Origin: Adiantum capillus-veneris
Lineage: Eukaryota; Streptophyta; Polypodiopsida; Polypodiales; Pteridaceae
Reading direction: 5' to 3'
Length of the DNA: 64,000 bases
NCBI GenBank assembly: GCA_014529385.2
Contig: CM043958.1
Coordinates: 149,430,793-149,494,792, forward strand
The stretch's first letter is position 1; the number at the start of each line of letters is the position of its first letter. The notes beneath the pieces were generated by a model that was given only the letters and a program-made list of their open reading frames with translations, was not told the DNA's origin and did not search any database. A program made the translations under genes and the position numbers. This document shows, one piece after another, positions 42,995 to 56,130 of the stretch.

Positions 42995-45630
42995 AGGGCA
43001 CCTGATAGGTCGCTAGGCCCTATTCGATTGAGAAATAGTCAATATAGACAAGATTCTAATGGACAGGCTCTTGTCACCGAGTAACTTGAGTCCGAACCAT
43101 TAAAAAGGATTCCTAGCCCTGTCTTGCAGGGAAAGCGTGAACTGTTACAATACTATGACGTTCCTAATTCTCACCTTCCACGAGAGAGAAACCCCAATTG
43201 CCTTTTTTTCCCATACTTTTAGAGGCACGTACAATTGGAATTCTCGACTCTTGGCGCAATGAGTCTCTAATTTGCTCTTTTACAAGAGGGAGAGGAGAGT
43301 TTCTCGACTAATCGAGACCACCTATCCTTGACTGGTAACCTGAGCCAGTCCCCACTTTCCACCCCCGCACTCACACTTTGTTCTTCTTGTTTTCTAATTA
43401 CTACTATATGATTGTTCATACACAAAGTTCCTTTTTTTTTGGGTTTCCATCACAAGTTCATTAAAACAGCCCTCCAACCAATTTCAAATCGGCACCAAGA
43501 CAATCCTTCTAGAAGAAAAAAAACATACGATCCTTCTTCATTAAAGTATTCCAACCCCAAGAGTTCACTCCTCTTGGGGAGAGTTTATTGCTCCCGGTGT
43601 CTTTAGTTGCCCATACAACTAAATTGTCTTGCAATCTGGGCACCAACCCACAGTGACTAACTTGCAATCTGGGCAACAACACGCAAGTACTATCTTGCAT
43701 TCTGGGCACCAACCCGCAAGATGTGTGCAACCATATGCACTGCTTCAGCGTTCACTCCACTAAGCTCTCCCCCCTGGATATCAAAGGGAGTTTTAACTAT
43801 ATCAATATAGGATTTTTAATGAGAAAGGTTTGAGAGTTCTTCTACTAGGCAAACATTTCTTTCCTACGAGCAAACAGATTACTTTCCAAACAAGCTTTCA
43901 CTCTTCAAATAAAATTATATAAAACATATGCCATAATTTGTGATGGTTTTATGATCCATAGAGATTGTTTTCCCTTATTCTACTCTATCGTCTATGCAAT
44001 GAATGCAAATACTTAACAAAATTAATTCCAACCTTGTCTAATGTAGGACCATTGCCTGGCGAGTTTGGTGGCACATCCTCCAAGGCAATTCTTTTTCCTT
44101 TATCAGCTTCTCGGCTAGTGCTAGCGTCATCATTGTGAGTCTTGCTAACACGGGTCCTTTTTGGGGCCATCTTGTCTCTAACTAACTTGAAAATGTGTAA
44201 GAACTAATTGTGCAAAAAACAATTTGATAATAAGGTTGATAGAATGTTAATTTCATCTATTCTTACACTTCTATTCCAATGATTTATGCTTATGGTAGGC
44301 AAGAAATTTTATGTAAGGTCTAACAGACAATACTCATTCACACCATCCATTTATGCACTAATCTCATGATTAATCACTTATATATACTTGCAAGAACAAT
44401 CCATCATTTTAGCTGGACAATTCTTAAATATTCTTAGCTAATTCATGCAAATATTTAGGTTACATTGATGAAGAATTGTGCATGCAGTCAACACAATCAA
44501 TTATGTAATCGAGCGATGAGACCTTCATTACTTTGTAATGTAGAGAATTACCATAAAATAGATATAATGATTGTTGATTTCCAATTGAGGATAGGTAAAT
44601 AAGAGTATAGCATTTGATAGTAGAGTAGCAATTGGAAAGGATTCCAATTGAATGGCAATATGATAGCAATTGGAAAGGATTCCAATTGAATGATAATGTA
44701 TGGAAGAAATTGAAAAGGATTCCAATTGAGAGAAGAGATTGATAATAGCTTGATTAAACAATAGATTTACATTACCCAATATGCTTTGGAGGCATTGATC
44801 TCTCAAATCTTTGATGTAGAAGCCACCAAGTTAATTGCCATAGCAGCAGAGCTCCCTTCTCCCAAGTGTGTTCAAGTGTGTCCAAAATTGAGCGTGAATG
44901 GCCTCTATATAGGGGTTTGGAGGTTGCTTGAGGTCTAAGGCATGCCCATACCTCCCATGCTCACCCCATCTTGCCAAATGAAGGATTAGAGGTGTCACAA
45001 GCCTCTCACTTACCACTAGAGGTGTCTCCTTTTTCCCAATTGAGTGATACACCTCATGTACTTACCCATGCTTAGGGTCAACATACCATAAGAGATGGGC
45101 TATGGACATGGGTCATTTATGGTCATACATACACATACCCATACATACACATGCACAGACATGCTCATGCACATGCATACATATGCATACCTTAGGCTTA
45201 GGATTTAATTTATTAACATTAGGATGGAATGTAATTGTCTAAAGTGAGCTTGGCTTGTCAGAATTCAATTTTGAAACGTGCTATTAAAAGACAAGCTTGA
45301 GGATGACAGACTAAGGTGTCAGATGCACACACATGATATATTTAGTAGTTTTTGACATAGACAACTATTTTTATGGAAATTCAGGACGGGATAGATTTAG
45401 ACGAGACAGTCGCGTCTAGGTGGGTGTAAGCACCTCAAAACTTTCTATTTTTGAACGAAAATGATAAACAAGAAAAAATTTTATTTTTGAAAATCTTACA
45501 ACAATATATTTAACATTGGCTCATCAAAGCTGGAAAAACTGCCAAAAATAGTAACTTTTTGTTTATGATCAAAATGGCATGATATGTATTCCATTACATG
45601 GGAATCCCCTTTCCAAGGGTGGCGGAGACC
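42995..45630. mobile_element. Unclassified insertion splitting the chromovirus protease
   Basis: The protease start (YLGSTHSYISMELATKLD) ends near 45660 and its continuation (SITPLILKLRLHVQSY) resumes near 42950, so about 2.6 kb is foreign. Inside are a three-unit repeat of TTGCAATCTGGGCACCAACC (about 43628-43720), a three-unit repeat of GGAAAGGATTCCAATTGA (44630-44729) and a 61-aa minus-strand ORF MAPKRTRVSKTHNDD (43985-44170) that might start a gag. Clear LTRs, inverted ends or a target duplication were not found. The exact edges are uncertain. Confidence 0.5.
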
Positions 45631-47195
45631 TTACAGATGTCCCTTGAAAGCTATGTGAGCCGTTACAATATCTCCCATCTCGAAAGCTTGAATGTCCAAC
45701 TTGGTGGCCAACTCCATTGATATGTAGCTGTGAGTAGAGCCAAGGTAAAACAAGATGAAGGCATCATTCTCCCTTACCTTTCCCCAAGCAAAGGAGAGAG
45801 TTGATCCTTTGAAATGAGCATCCTCTTTTGGAGCTCTGATGGTGGAAGCCCTAGGAATCTCATTGCGAGCATTTTTCTTTGGGCAAGAACGATAGCCATG
45901 TCCTTGCTCCCCACACTTAAAACACTTATGGTCCTTGCGAAAAGCTTCAAGCTCTTCATGAGAGAGTTTGTTTTTACCTTTGTAAACTCCCTTCTCCTTG
46001 GACCTATTGTTGTTGTTGTTGGAATGGCCTATGGAAGAATTTTGGGTATTGAGTTTTCCCTTTGCATCACTTTTGTCTTTATTTTCCATGGGCTGTACAT
46101 TCTGCCTAGCCCCTTGTTGGAAATTAATGCACGAAGCAACCATGGTATGGTGGATTACTTTGCTGATAGAACTAGGCCGTTGAGAGTTGACATACTCGGA
46201 AATCTCTTCAGGTAATCCCACACAGAATTGTTGCTTTTTCTTGGCAAAGTCTATCTTTTGAAATACAGTAGCCTTGAGATGTAAATCCCAAAACTTGTCC
46301 ACATATTTGTGAATAGACTCATGAGAGAGAAGCCTCAAACTCCACCATTTGGTGAGCACTCTGCTTGCAAGGAATTGCTTCATATGGAAACTTGTAGAGT
46401 TTTTCATGTCTTTGGGGCTTTGCTGTTTCCATGAAGGCTAGCCCACAATTGATGAGACGAATTTTGGAAGTGCATAGCTACATGGTGTAACTTGGAGGAC
46501 TCCGTGAAGCCCTCGTCTCCAAAGGCCGCATCAAATTGTTGGATAAAGGCCAATACTTTGTCGGTAGCACCAAAGGTGCTATCATAGGTGAGAAAAGAGA
46601 TACTCTTTCCTCCCTCTTTGAACTTCTTTAGCTTTTGTGACCTTCGTTATGCAGGGTAAGATTTGCGATGTCCTCTCCTCTTGTATTCTCTAGGAGAATA
46701 GCCATAGCTTTTATCAGTAGAGGAGGAAGGTGAAGAAGAAGGAGAAGAGGGTGAACTCTTTCTTGCCCTTTTCTTCCTTTGTTTCCTCTCTTCCCTTTTG
46801 GAGTGACGAGGAGAAGGACAATGGGTTAACCATTTCCTCTTGGGAGGAGTTGGCGATCGTTTAGTCCGCCTTCTTTGTGGAGCCACATCTTTGGAGGAAC
46901 TTAGGGATTCATTACTTTTTTGATCTTGGGATTTCTCTCTCATATGGGAGAGAGTCTTCTTTTGGGGGTCTCATCAAGAGGCCTCCTAAGCTCTCTCTCC
47001 TCTTAGAGAGGAAAGGAAATCCCATAAGCACAAAGTTGTTGTAGTAACTTCGGCTTGCAAAGTGGGGTTGCCCATAGCTTGTTGCAACCTAGTAACAAGA
47101 TAAATAACAAACATGGGGGCATCATCATTAGCACCTTCATGTGCAAAATCAAAGTTGTCAATGTTCATTCTACTCTCTTGGTTATTGTCAGCCAT
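45631..47195 (-). pseudogene. Chromovirus gag and protease start
   Basis: A likely start is MADNNQESRMNIDNF (47195). A basic Ser/Arg-rich stretch follows (46943-46647), then the capsid core (VLAFIQQFDAAFGDEGF, HHVAMHFQNSSHQLWASL, KKKQQFCVGLPEEISEYV), a zinc knuckle CFKCGEQGHGYRSC (about 45925-45880) and the protease active-site region. There the expected Asp is replaced (LFYLGSTHSYIS), so this protease is inactive. Stops and frameshifts separate the pieces. Confidence 0.8.
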
Positions 47196-47596
47196 GTTAA
47201 TTAAAATTATGTGTTTACTTAGTGTATGCTTCGGCAATCCAAAACCTTAGTTGCTACTCCTCTTAGCCTTTGAAAATAGGCACTTAAGTATCTACACCCA
47301 CGGCTTGAATTGGTTAATTATAGAGAGTAGTGGAGTGCATCTAACATAGTGATGTTGCCAAGGGATAGCTCCTTTTGGACTTCTTATGGCTCAATAATGG
47401 TAAATCCGTAGGCAAGTCTAAGAAGACTCCATTATTAAGACCAAAGCTCTCGAGGTGTGCACCATATCCCACATAGTGGGCTCAACAAAACGGATAATAG
47501 ATCCCAATCCCACTTACCCTAATATAATTAGCAAAATCAATCATTAATAGGCTACTTAAGGACCTCTCTTTTTAAGCAAGAAAAGAGAAACCAAAT

Positions 47597-47608
47597 GCTC
47601 TGATACCA
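47597..47608 (-). promoter_or_regulatory. Primer-binding site of the chromovirus, tRNA-iMet
   Basis: The minus strand reads TGGTATCAGAGC, an exact match to the plant tRNA-iMet site, one base inside the LTR end. Confidence 0.93.
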
Positions 47609-47609
47609 A

Positions 47610-48276
47610 TGTAATGCAAATGGCCTATAATTGATGGTAGCAACATGAACATAGTACTTAATTAGCTTGGCATGAACAATACTTTTGCAAGAGAGAGAGT
47701 ATTAGAGAACATGACAATAGATGAGGACCGGATTTACTTAGAGCCGGCGGTCCCCCCGCCGTAAGGCATTTGTATTATAGATTCTCCCATCAAGAGAGAC
47801 TTTGTTACAATACAATCTTTGTGTTCCTTGTGACCTTGGTGATGCTATGAAGATGGAAAGATTCATGCATCACGAGATTAACATAAACTTTGCAAAAAGC
47901 ATTAAGTATCCCAAGCCTGAGTCCCAAGGCCTCAAACACCTTCGAAGGTGGAGATAGCTAGCGGGGAATGAGGGTAGAGAAGAGGAAGAAGAAACATTCC
48001 ATAGGAGAAAGAAATAGTTCCTCACTTATCATCACTCTTCTTGCGTAGCATAACATAATAGCATAGTAATGAAGATGAAGAAGATGGCAAGCTTAAGCAT
48101 TGAAGCATGGCTCTTGGTTGGATTTGCATTCCATAGCTAAGAGTGTTGGTGTAGGCTCTTCACTTCTCAACAAACTTGGAGAAGGAGATGCAGCTCTTGC
48201 ATTTTGCACTCCCCACAATGAGAGAATGTGTGTGTATGTGTGGGAGAGTATACCCCCCCTCTCATGATTGGTCTAC

Positions 48277-48312
<36 letters not shown>

Positions 48313-48971
48313 TTATTTTATTATTTCATTTGGACATGTGTCCTTTTTTTCCTCTTTGAGAGAAAGAAATTACTTATTTATTTTTATGTATCTAAATTAT
48401 CATTAGACCCCTTCAAAACCTAACCAGTAGCATTCAAACACATCATGAGGGCCACATGTGGAGGATCATTTGAACATGTGTCTTTTGTGATTATTAAGTC
48501 ATTTGGTTGAATGGAATAGTTCAAGGACTTAATCAATCAAGCATGGCACTCTCATGTCTCTTGAGAGTTATCTTTGAATTGAATACTTCAAGAACTTTAA
48601 CCATTGAAGCATGTGAGAACACCTCAAGATTTTGGGTAAAGTTCCCACTAAAACTTAGCAAGCCAACAAGCACCTCATGCTTGGGTAGGATTTCCACCTC
48701 AAGGTCTGCCTAAGGTCAAAGGACTTTTGAACACTACCTTTTGGAGGTCTTTAATGAAGCTAACCCTACGGTCTATAAGCTCCATTAGGTAGCATTGCTC
48801 TTTGACATACCATCTCTCATTTGAACCCCTTTACCATTGGCCATGTGTTGAGATAGATCCGTAAGCACATGTCTATATTCTAACCCTTATTCCTGTTTAT
48901 TATCGCACATTAAATGATCGATTTAATATGAGAAAATCATTTGGGTTGGTTAGATATTAGATTTTATGACA
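47610..48971 (-). repeat. Middle (5') LTR of the chromovirus block
   Basis: 1362 bp, TGTCAT...CATTACA on the minus strand, close match to 37962-39376. It includes a CT microsatellite at about 48280-48308. It serves as the 5' LTR of the full element and the 3' LTR of the truncated copy at its right. Confidence 0.9.
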
Positions 48972-49686
48972 TTACCTCTCTCTTGAAATCATAGTCGTCT
49001 TTGACTATGAGGTAAAAGAGATAAAGCCATAGTCATTAGTCAATTTGTCTTATCGGGTAGAGGATCCATTTTTTACCCTACAAAATCATTCCAAGATGGA
49101 TGACTAATCCATTTGGTGCTTGGGAGACATAACTGCCGCAAGCATGTCTGCTCTTTAGTCCATTTCAACGTTCCAAGTAGAGTGACAAATTCTACATGGT
49201 GTTTGAGAGACGTCGTCATCACAAACATGATTCTTAGTATGCATACTGCTTAAATTTGTGCACAATAAAGAGAGAATTATTCTTATAAGACAAAAACATT
49301 GATCATTTAAAAGAAACGTGTACATTTTCTTACTCTAATGTAGTATTGTAAGTGTTGACAAGGTTCATACCATCCTTAAGCTGGATTCCTTGCATCCATC
49401 TAGCATCTTCACAAGGATAATTTTTGAACTTTCTAAGATATTGTCGGATAATCTTACCATGTTGTAGTACCTTGTCTTCATGCCGAAGGATAGTTTTGGG
49501 TTGTAGCACCTCTTCTTGGTCTTCGATTTCGGGAGGATCTTCAATAATTGGTTCATTTGGAGGCTCTCCTTTGTAGGAATTAAGTAGGCTCACATGAAAA
49601 GCATTGTGTATGAGCCAATGGTTAGGCAACTTGGCTTCAAAATTTGAAAAGGACCATAGTATCTTTTTGCTAGTTCAGCATAATAC
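48972..49686 (-). pseudogene. Tail of a second chromovirus copy (integrase end and chromodomain)
   Basis: This repeats 39377-40115 with few changes and about 24 bp missing. On the minus strand it encodes PNHWLIHNAFHVSLLNSYKG and a chromodomain-like end HGKIIRQYLRKFKNYPCEDA. It breaks off at 49686 and element B resumes at 49687. It is the leftover of a head-to-tail tandem copy. Confidence 0.88.
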
Positions 49687-50257
49687 ATGACACACTGATA
49701 CAGGAATCAGGTTGCAGATAAGGAATTGAAAGCCTGACAAGAGTTGCAATCAAGTTAAGAGGAAGAAACTGATAACAAGTCAATCCGACGGTAAGTACTC
49801 TATCCAGGGCTTCACAAGTCTACATGAACCTTAGATTTGGTCGTATACTAGAAAACCAAGGCATATTTGGAGAGACCACTAGTAGAGTTATCCATCAAAA
49901 AGAGTGTGAATCAAGGTCATCATTTGGACACTATCTTTGAAGAAGTCTTAGACACTTTTTCAGAATCAACATGTGAAATGTCTTTCTATTTGACTCATCA
50001 AGGAACCGGAACGACAATGCGATATAAAGCACATGCTCACATTTTATAAGACTAATGGTCACCATGGAGCTCAGGTTTACTTGGGTCCTAATGAGGAGTA
50101 TGCCCTTCACATTGATGATTATGACATAGATTTGAAGACAAAATCAGCGCAAACAAAAAAAGGAAAACGTATATGGATAAAAATGGAACTCAGTATTTGC
50201 AAGTTGAAAACCCTGATGTGATAGGCAAATGGGGATTAGAAGTAAATACCATAAAAT
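49687..50257 (+). pseudogene. Element B: pre-gag coding remnant
   Basis: Open segments at 49867-50049 and 50033-50221 (LDTIFEEVLDTFSESTCEMS; AQVYLGPNEEYALHIDDYDI) run into the gag ORF in shifted frames. They may be the N-terminal extension of gag. No known domain is visible. Confidence 0.4.
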
Positions 50258-52122
50258 ATGGTAGCAAAAGAAGGACCATCGACTTTAGAATTTGAGGGAT
50301 ACGATCAAGTTGATTTGAAGCCTTTGAAACGGCTTAGCATGGATAATCCTAGGGTCGGAGTCTATTGTTGGGAGGATAGAACCATCAAAGATCTTCTATG
50401 GAATTCTCATGCCAAATCAAGACAATTAACACTCATGAAGATAATCTATATCTTCAAAATCAAAGACAAGGGTTCTACAGATCTACCAACCTACCTATTG
50501 AGGGATTGTTATAACAATAACTTTGTTATGATGAGTCCCGAGGAGGTAGAACAAACCAAATACCAAGGGTACTCCATAAGAGATTGGATATTGGGCCAAG
50601 GACCAGAAACTATTCCAGGAGAGGAACTCCACAAGAGATCTTTTGGGAGTAATGTCAAAAAAACCGAACCTACCTCATCACGAAGAAAATTGGGTGACAT
50701 TAAAGCCAGTCCAGGGCTACATGATTCACTATTTCCAACAGATTGGTTTGAAGGACTCGGGACAGGACCAACTGCCAAAAGACCTAGAGTTGAACCAAAT
50801 AGACATGCCAGACCAACTAATTTTCAAAAATGGGTCAAAAAATACAGTGGATTCGGGGATCCATATGATGACTTAGCAAGCTTTAAGCAAGTGCTAAGAG
50901 AAAAATGCATATTTGATTTCCATACTCAATTTGAGGGATTTGGAATGACATTAGAAGAAAAAGCACGACATGGTTCCACAACAATTCACCATGGTCAATC
51001 ATGGACTTAAATACATTAGCTCAAGGATTTGTAGCTACATGTTCCAAAACGGGAATCAAACATAATACGGGAGCTCAAATCTATAGCTTCAAACAGAAGC
51101 AAGGTGAGTCTATTAGGGATTGTGCAACTAGAATGAAGCAACACATTGTAAGATGCCCAGAACTAGAGATACCTGCAGAAGAAAGATTAGTATCATGGTT
51201 TCTAGAGGGACTACTAAACAAAGAACTTCATGCTATATTGTATAGCAAGAAACATATGACCCTAGAGAAGTGTGTGTCAGATGCTATTGACTTGGGAGAC
51301 AATTGTGATATTTTCAATGGGGAAGATTCCCCTAAGGATAATCAAAGTGAGAAAACAACATCCACCAACTTAACACAAGTGGGAATGGCCACTGCAGCAC
51401 CGCTTACAACCATAGAAGACATCCTCAAAAGGATGAATGAAATGATGAATAACATGCAAAAAGCACATGTGAGGGGACCACGACAAGGGATACCTCAACA
51501 GGGACAACCAATTAGGCCGCAAAAATGGTGTGCAATCGAAGGTAAATGGACCAATCATGAGACCAATGAGTGCTATTACCAACCAAAGTATGATGGGAAT
51601 GTTCAATATGTGCCTAGGAGGCCACAAGGACAACCCATGTACATATATCAGCCTAATATGACCCAAGCTTAAAGACCACCAATGGGTATGGAAAGACCTC
51701 AACCCGTGTTGGGTCAACAACCTCCATATCCTAGACATAATACAGTGGTGGTAAAATACATGCATTCTGAGGGAATCATAGATGAACAAGAACTTGTGCC
51801 TGTTACACCCCATGTTGAGCCTAGTCCATCTATAGTAATGGTAGAAGGAGAGTGGTATAATTTACATCCACCACCAATGAAAGAAACTGTGACTTATACT
51901 ACACCAGAGCTTGCACCAATGTACTATGTAGCTAATCAAGGTGTTAGACCTCCGATGGTGATTAAGCCAAGAACTGGAAACTGTCATAACTATGGTGCAG
52001 ATGATCATTGGAAAAATGAATGCCCAGAGCCTGACAAGAACATTAATCTAGTTGAAGCTTTTTGTATACAATGTTGCAAAAAGGGAGGACACTTCCTTAA
52101 TTTTGTCCAAAAAATCCTTTAA
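50258..52122 (+). pseudogene. Element B gag
   Basis: This is the structural capsid protein of the retrotransposon. An N-terminal extension of about 190 residues of unknown type is followed by the retrotransposon gag core (about 50800-51300: FQKWVKKYSGFGDPYDDLAS ... QGESIRDCATRMKQHI, LVSWFLEGLL). A zinc-knuckle-like WCAIEGKWTNHETNEC lies near 51530. Next are two further knuckles, CHNYGADDHWKNEC, which has lost one Cys, and CIQCCKKGGH. A frameshift near 51000 and a TAA at 51670 break the frame. Element A keeps only the part after about 51420. Confidence 0.82.
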
Positions 52123-54525
52123 AGGGTAAAACAATAGTGAACATAGTCCAAATGATACCTAGTAGCTCATCATAGATTGAACCTTTTATTCCAATCAAGG
52201 TAATCACCAGAGCCCAGGTTAAGAAAAAGAAATATAACTCCTATGATGGCTCAAAGAATACTAAAATTTTCTCTCAAAAGACCAAGAGAAGAAGAAGCCA
52301 AAGATATAAGATAATAAAACAGAAACAAAGGGCTGAAATCAAGGAGAAAGCCAAAAAACTATTCCAGGGAAAAGTGAAGAAAATTGGAAGTGAAATCAAG
52401 GAAACTACGGTGAACTCTGGAGGATCAATTTTGGTAGACAAAATTTTTGAGCCAACCAATGCAGCCTTGGAGCTTACCAAGCGGGACTTAAAGCAAGACA
52501 AAACATGGAAAACAAATGAAAAAACTATCCTTCTCCATATATGGAAGCAGCTAAGCTTGTATTTTATTAAAATCTAGTAAGAATTACTCAAGAGATGCTG
52601 GAAAAACAAAAACCCAAGCTCGAGAGTATAGCAAAACTTGAGAAGCTTGTGGTAGGAACCAGTAAAGAGAAATCCGAAGTGGTGGTAGAATCCCACCTTG
52701 AAACTAAAAAACTAGAACTCATAGTGCCTGACAGTGAAGATGCCTTAGATGGAATTTTGTTCATGGAAGAAGACTGGCCATGACACTTATGGGGAAAAAG
52801 TTAGAGAGATTAATGATGCGAGCTTAACTTTGAAGTCAACTCCTATAGAGGAAGTTTGGTTAGACAATCTATCTCTTGATATGGACATGGATATACAATC
52901 CTTGTATGGGGATTGCGGCTTTGAAGCTTCAAGACTGTTTAAATCAATGACTTTGAAAACACTTCCCTCTTACTTGGAAGATAACAAAGACGAACCCATA
53001 GTGTGTAAAACCACTCAGATAAAAAGAGCTAAACAGACCCTAGAGGTAGACAACATCCATTCAATCATGTCTACACCCATTCAATGCACTCTTACCTTAG
53101 GAGAAATGTTAAAAATCAAACCATATTTATGGAATGATCTACAAAAAACTCTACAGAAGGTGGGGATACCAGAGCTAATCATAAAAAAATTGGAAAAATT
53201 GAAACACAAATTGGATAACAAAGAGATTAGATCCGTCCCAATGAGCAAAGTCGGAGAATACTACAAAGGGGAAGAAGGAAACACAACCCTTTGAGTGAGA
53301 TATAATGATATGGAAACCATGGCAATACTGGATAGTGGGGTAGGCATAGCCATAGCCACAAAAGTAGTATGGGAATCATGGGGAAACCTAGTCATTAGAC
53401 AAACTTGAATGATATTGCAAATCGATGGCTGATGGACACATTGAAAAACCCTTAGGATTGCTTGAAAAAGTAATAGTTAGGTCCTGTGGAATTGATTATC
53501 AACATACTTTTGCAATAGTGGACTTTGGAAAGAAACTCAATTATGAAATCATCTTGGGAAGACCTTTCATGCGACAAGTACAACTCATTCAGGATTGGGG
53601 AACAATTACCTGTACTTGAAGCAAGTGGGATCAATAACAAGGGTCACACTTATAGAGATGTCATGAAAACACCCATACAAGAATTTGACTTAGTCTCTTT
53701 GACTGAAACAAAGCTTCCATCTTGGTTAAACAAAGACACACCTATTTGGATGTGTGGAGCCTCAGAAAATGGGAGCTTAAAACGAGAAGAATGTATCTTA
53801 GAAAGGTATTGCACAGATGAAGCCTACATACTTGAACCCTTTCTGGACCATTTGTTTGAGCCATTTGAGTGGACTCAAACTTTAGCAACAATGGATGTGT
53901 GTATAAATAAGTCTATCCCTACTCAATTTTGCAATGACGACAGCTATGACATAATTCCCATACAAATGATTTCAACCCTTGACACATTGAAGACAAAATT
54001 CAAAAATCAAAGGACTTAATGAAAGTTCAACAAGTCTTTTCAGACCTCAACTATGATGCAACAAACGAGTTAGAAGAATGTTCAGCTACCTCAAATGATT
54101 CGGGGTCGGAAAAAGAACATGTGAGAGCTAAACTACTCATGAAAGGAGGGGAGGAAAAGTTTTTTGACTTTATAAACGAGAAACCGAGGAGACAAAAATG
54201 GTATAGAAGAAAAAGAGACACCAAAAACTTGAAATCTAAACCCATGCCATCAGTCTCTAGTAGAACACAGTTTCTGATGCAGATAGATGCACATGATTGT
54301 GTCAAAGACAAAAGCACGGGTAGATATCCTCTAGAAGAAAAACAAGAAATATTAAAAATATCTAGAAAAATGAGAAAGGAAACTCAAGAAAAACCTAAAT
54401 ACCAGGACAAGGATTCAACCATGACACGAGTTGAACAAAAAAAGAAATATCAAAAGTTAAAGAAAGCTCTAGAGGAGATGTACACCATAGGAATGGAAAC
54501 ACCGAGGAGGAAGGTAAGGATGTAA
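52123..54525 (+). pseudogene. Element B gag-pol linker and first protease
   Basis: Charged, helical linker segments (52374-52783) lead to the region DDPI..LTLGEMLKIKPYLWND (about 53090), which element A shares. The protease has an intact active site MAILDSGVGIAIATK near 53316, then after a frameshift HIEKPLGLLEKVIVRSC and EIILGRPFMRQ (53434-53580). A long acidic region (53525-54525) with several frameshifts reaches RT. Element A has Glu in place of the active-site Asp. Confidence 0.8.
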
Positions 54526-54686
54526 TGAGTGTTCCATCACATTATAGGAAATATACTCTCCAAGACTGAAAGATCATAGTCAAACAACCTATCAGGGAAC
54601 TAAGAAAACAGAGCGAGTCCTACGAAGGACCTGAAAACGCAACAAAGATAGATTTGGCCGAACCAAGAGAAGAGCCTAGACCTGCC

Positions 54687-56130
54687 TACATTGCAAACGA
54701 CCTAACGGAAGAAGAAGAAGAGCTTTTGTTAAGCTTACTAAAAGAATACCGAGATATCTTTGCTTGATTTTATAAGGATCTCAAGGGTGTTGATCCAAAA
54801 ATCTATCACCATACCATACCTATGAGAGATGATGCAAAACCAAGCAAATAGAGGCCATATACTTATAATGAAACATTTGCCAGATAGATCAAACAAGAGA
54901 TAGAAAAGCTCCAGGAAGCTGAATTCATTTTTGAAATTGAACACACAGATTGGGTGTCTCCAATTGTGGTAGTACCCAAGAAAAATGGATAATCAAGGGT
55001 GTGTGTCAATCTCAAGAAAGTGAATGAAGCTACCATTAGAGATAACTTTCCTCTTCCAATCACTGAGCATGTTTTAGAACAAGTTGCAGGAAAAGAAGCT
55101 TACAAATTTTTAGATGGATTTTCGGGATACAATCAACTTTTGGTTGACCCCAAAGATCAACATAAAACTGCCTTTGCAACTGAATGGGGTATTTTTGCCT
55201 ATCGGGTTATACCTTTTGGGTCAACTAATGTTCCTACCAGCTTTCAAAGATTGATGAGCACTTTTAAGGAATATCTTCGGAATTTCTTGGAAGTATATAT
55301 GGATAATCTATGTGTACATTCATCAATCCGGGCTGATCATTTCGAACACCTCAAAAAGGTATTCAAAAAATGTATACTTTATAGGATTTTCTTAAATCCT
55401 AAAAAGTGTATATCTATGGGTAGACATGGAAAATTTCTTGGACATATAGTGTCTAAAAGTGACATAGCTACTGATATGGATAAAATTCATGTTATTCCTG
55501 AATTGCCTAGACCAACAATAGTCAAAGGGGTTCAAGATTTCATGGGACATTGTGGATATTACAGACGATTCATTTACATGTACGCTATAATTGCAAAACC
55601 CATGTACAAATTAATTACACTCTTTGAATGGATTGATGAGTGTGAAGAATCCTTCATGAAGCTAAAGCAAACTCTCAATTCAGCCCCAATATTGAAAGCA
55701 CCAGATTGGAATAAGATATTCCACATACATGTAGATGCTTCCAATTTTGCCATTGGGTGTATACTAGCTCAACCAGGAGATGGAAAAATTAATTTTTCTA
55801 TTTCTTATGCGACTAGAAAATTGAATATGGCAGAGAAAAACTATACAACCACTGAAAGGGAAGGATTAGGAATGATCTATGCCAATAAAAAGTATAGACA
55901 TTACCTATTAGTTAACAAATTTGTGTTCTTTGTGGACCACCAAGCCTTATTATACTTGGTCAACAAGCCATGCAACATAGGAAGAATACTGAGATGGTTC
56001 ATTATCCTTTTGGAATTTGATTTCACTGTACTTGTGAAAAAGGGCACCACTCACCAAAGAGAAGATTATTTATCAAGGATTATTTCAGGAGAACCACTGA
56101 AAGGGGTAGACGATGATCTACCAGATGCAT
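54687..56130 (+). pseudogene. Element B reverse transcriptase and RNase H
   Basis: RT copies the element RNA into DNA. Visible motifs are VSPIVVVPKKNG, RVCVNLKKVNEATIRDNFPL, FLDGFSGYNQLLVDP and KTAFATEWGIFAYRVIPFG. The catalytic box reads VYMDNLCVHS, where the family has YxDD, so the second Asp is Asn and the enzyme is inactive. The connection region FLGHIVSK ... PELPRPTIVKGVQDFMGHCG and RNase H with FHIHVDASNFAIGCILAQPG and TTEREGLGMIYA follow. Three in-frame stops before 55000 (near 54765, 54849 and 54884, two of them TAG) plus a TAA near 54990 break the N-terminal part. The rest, to 56345, is open. Confidence 0.88.

Larger units (their letters stand above)
37962..49686 (-). mobile_element. 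Chromovirus-type Ty3/gypsy block, tandem with a shared LTR, nested in element B
   Basis: Read on the minus strand, the block is: a partial 3' internal end (49686-48972), an LTR (48971-47610), tRNA-iMet primer site, gag, protease, RT, RNase H, integrase and chromodomain (47195-39760), polypurine tract, and an LTR (39376-37962). So it is one full element plus the tail of an upstream copy that shares the middle LTR. The right edge at 49686 has no LTR, so the target duplication is lost. A further 2.6-kb insertion (about 42995-45630) splits the protease. Coding parts have multiple stops. Confidence 0.85.
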
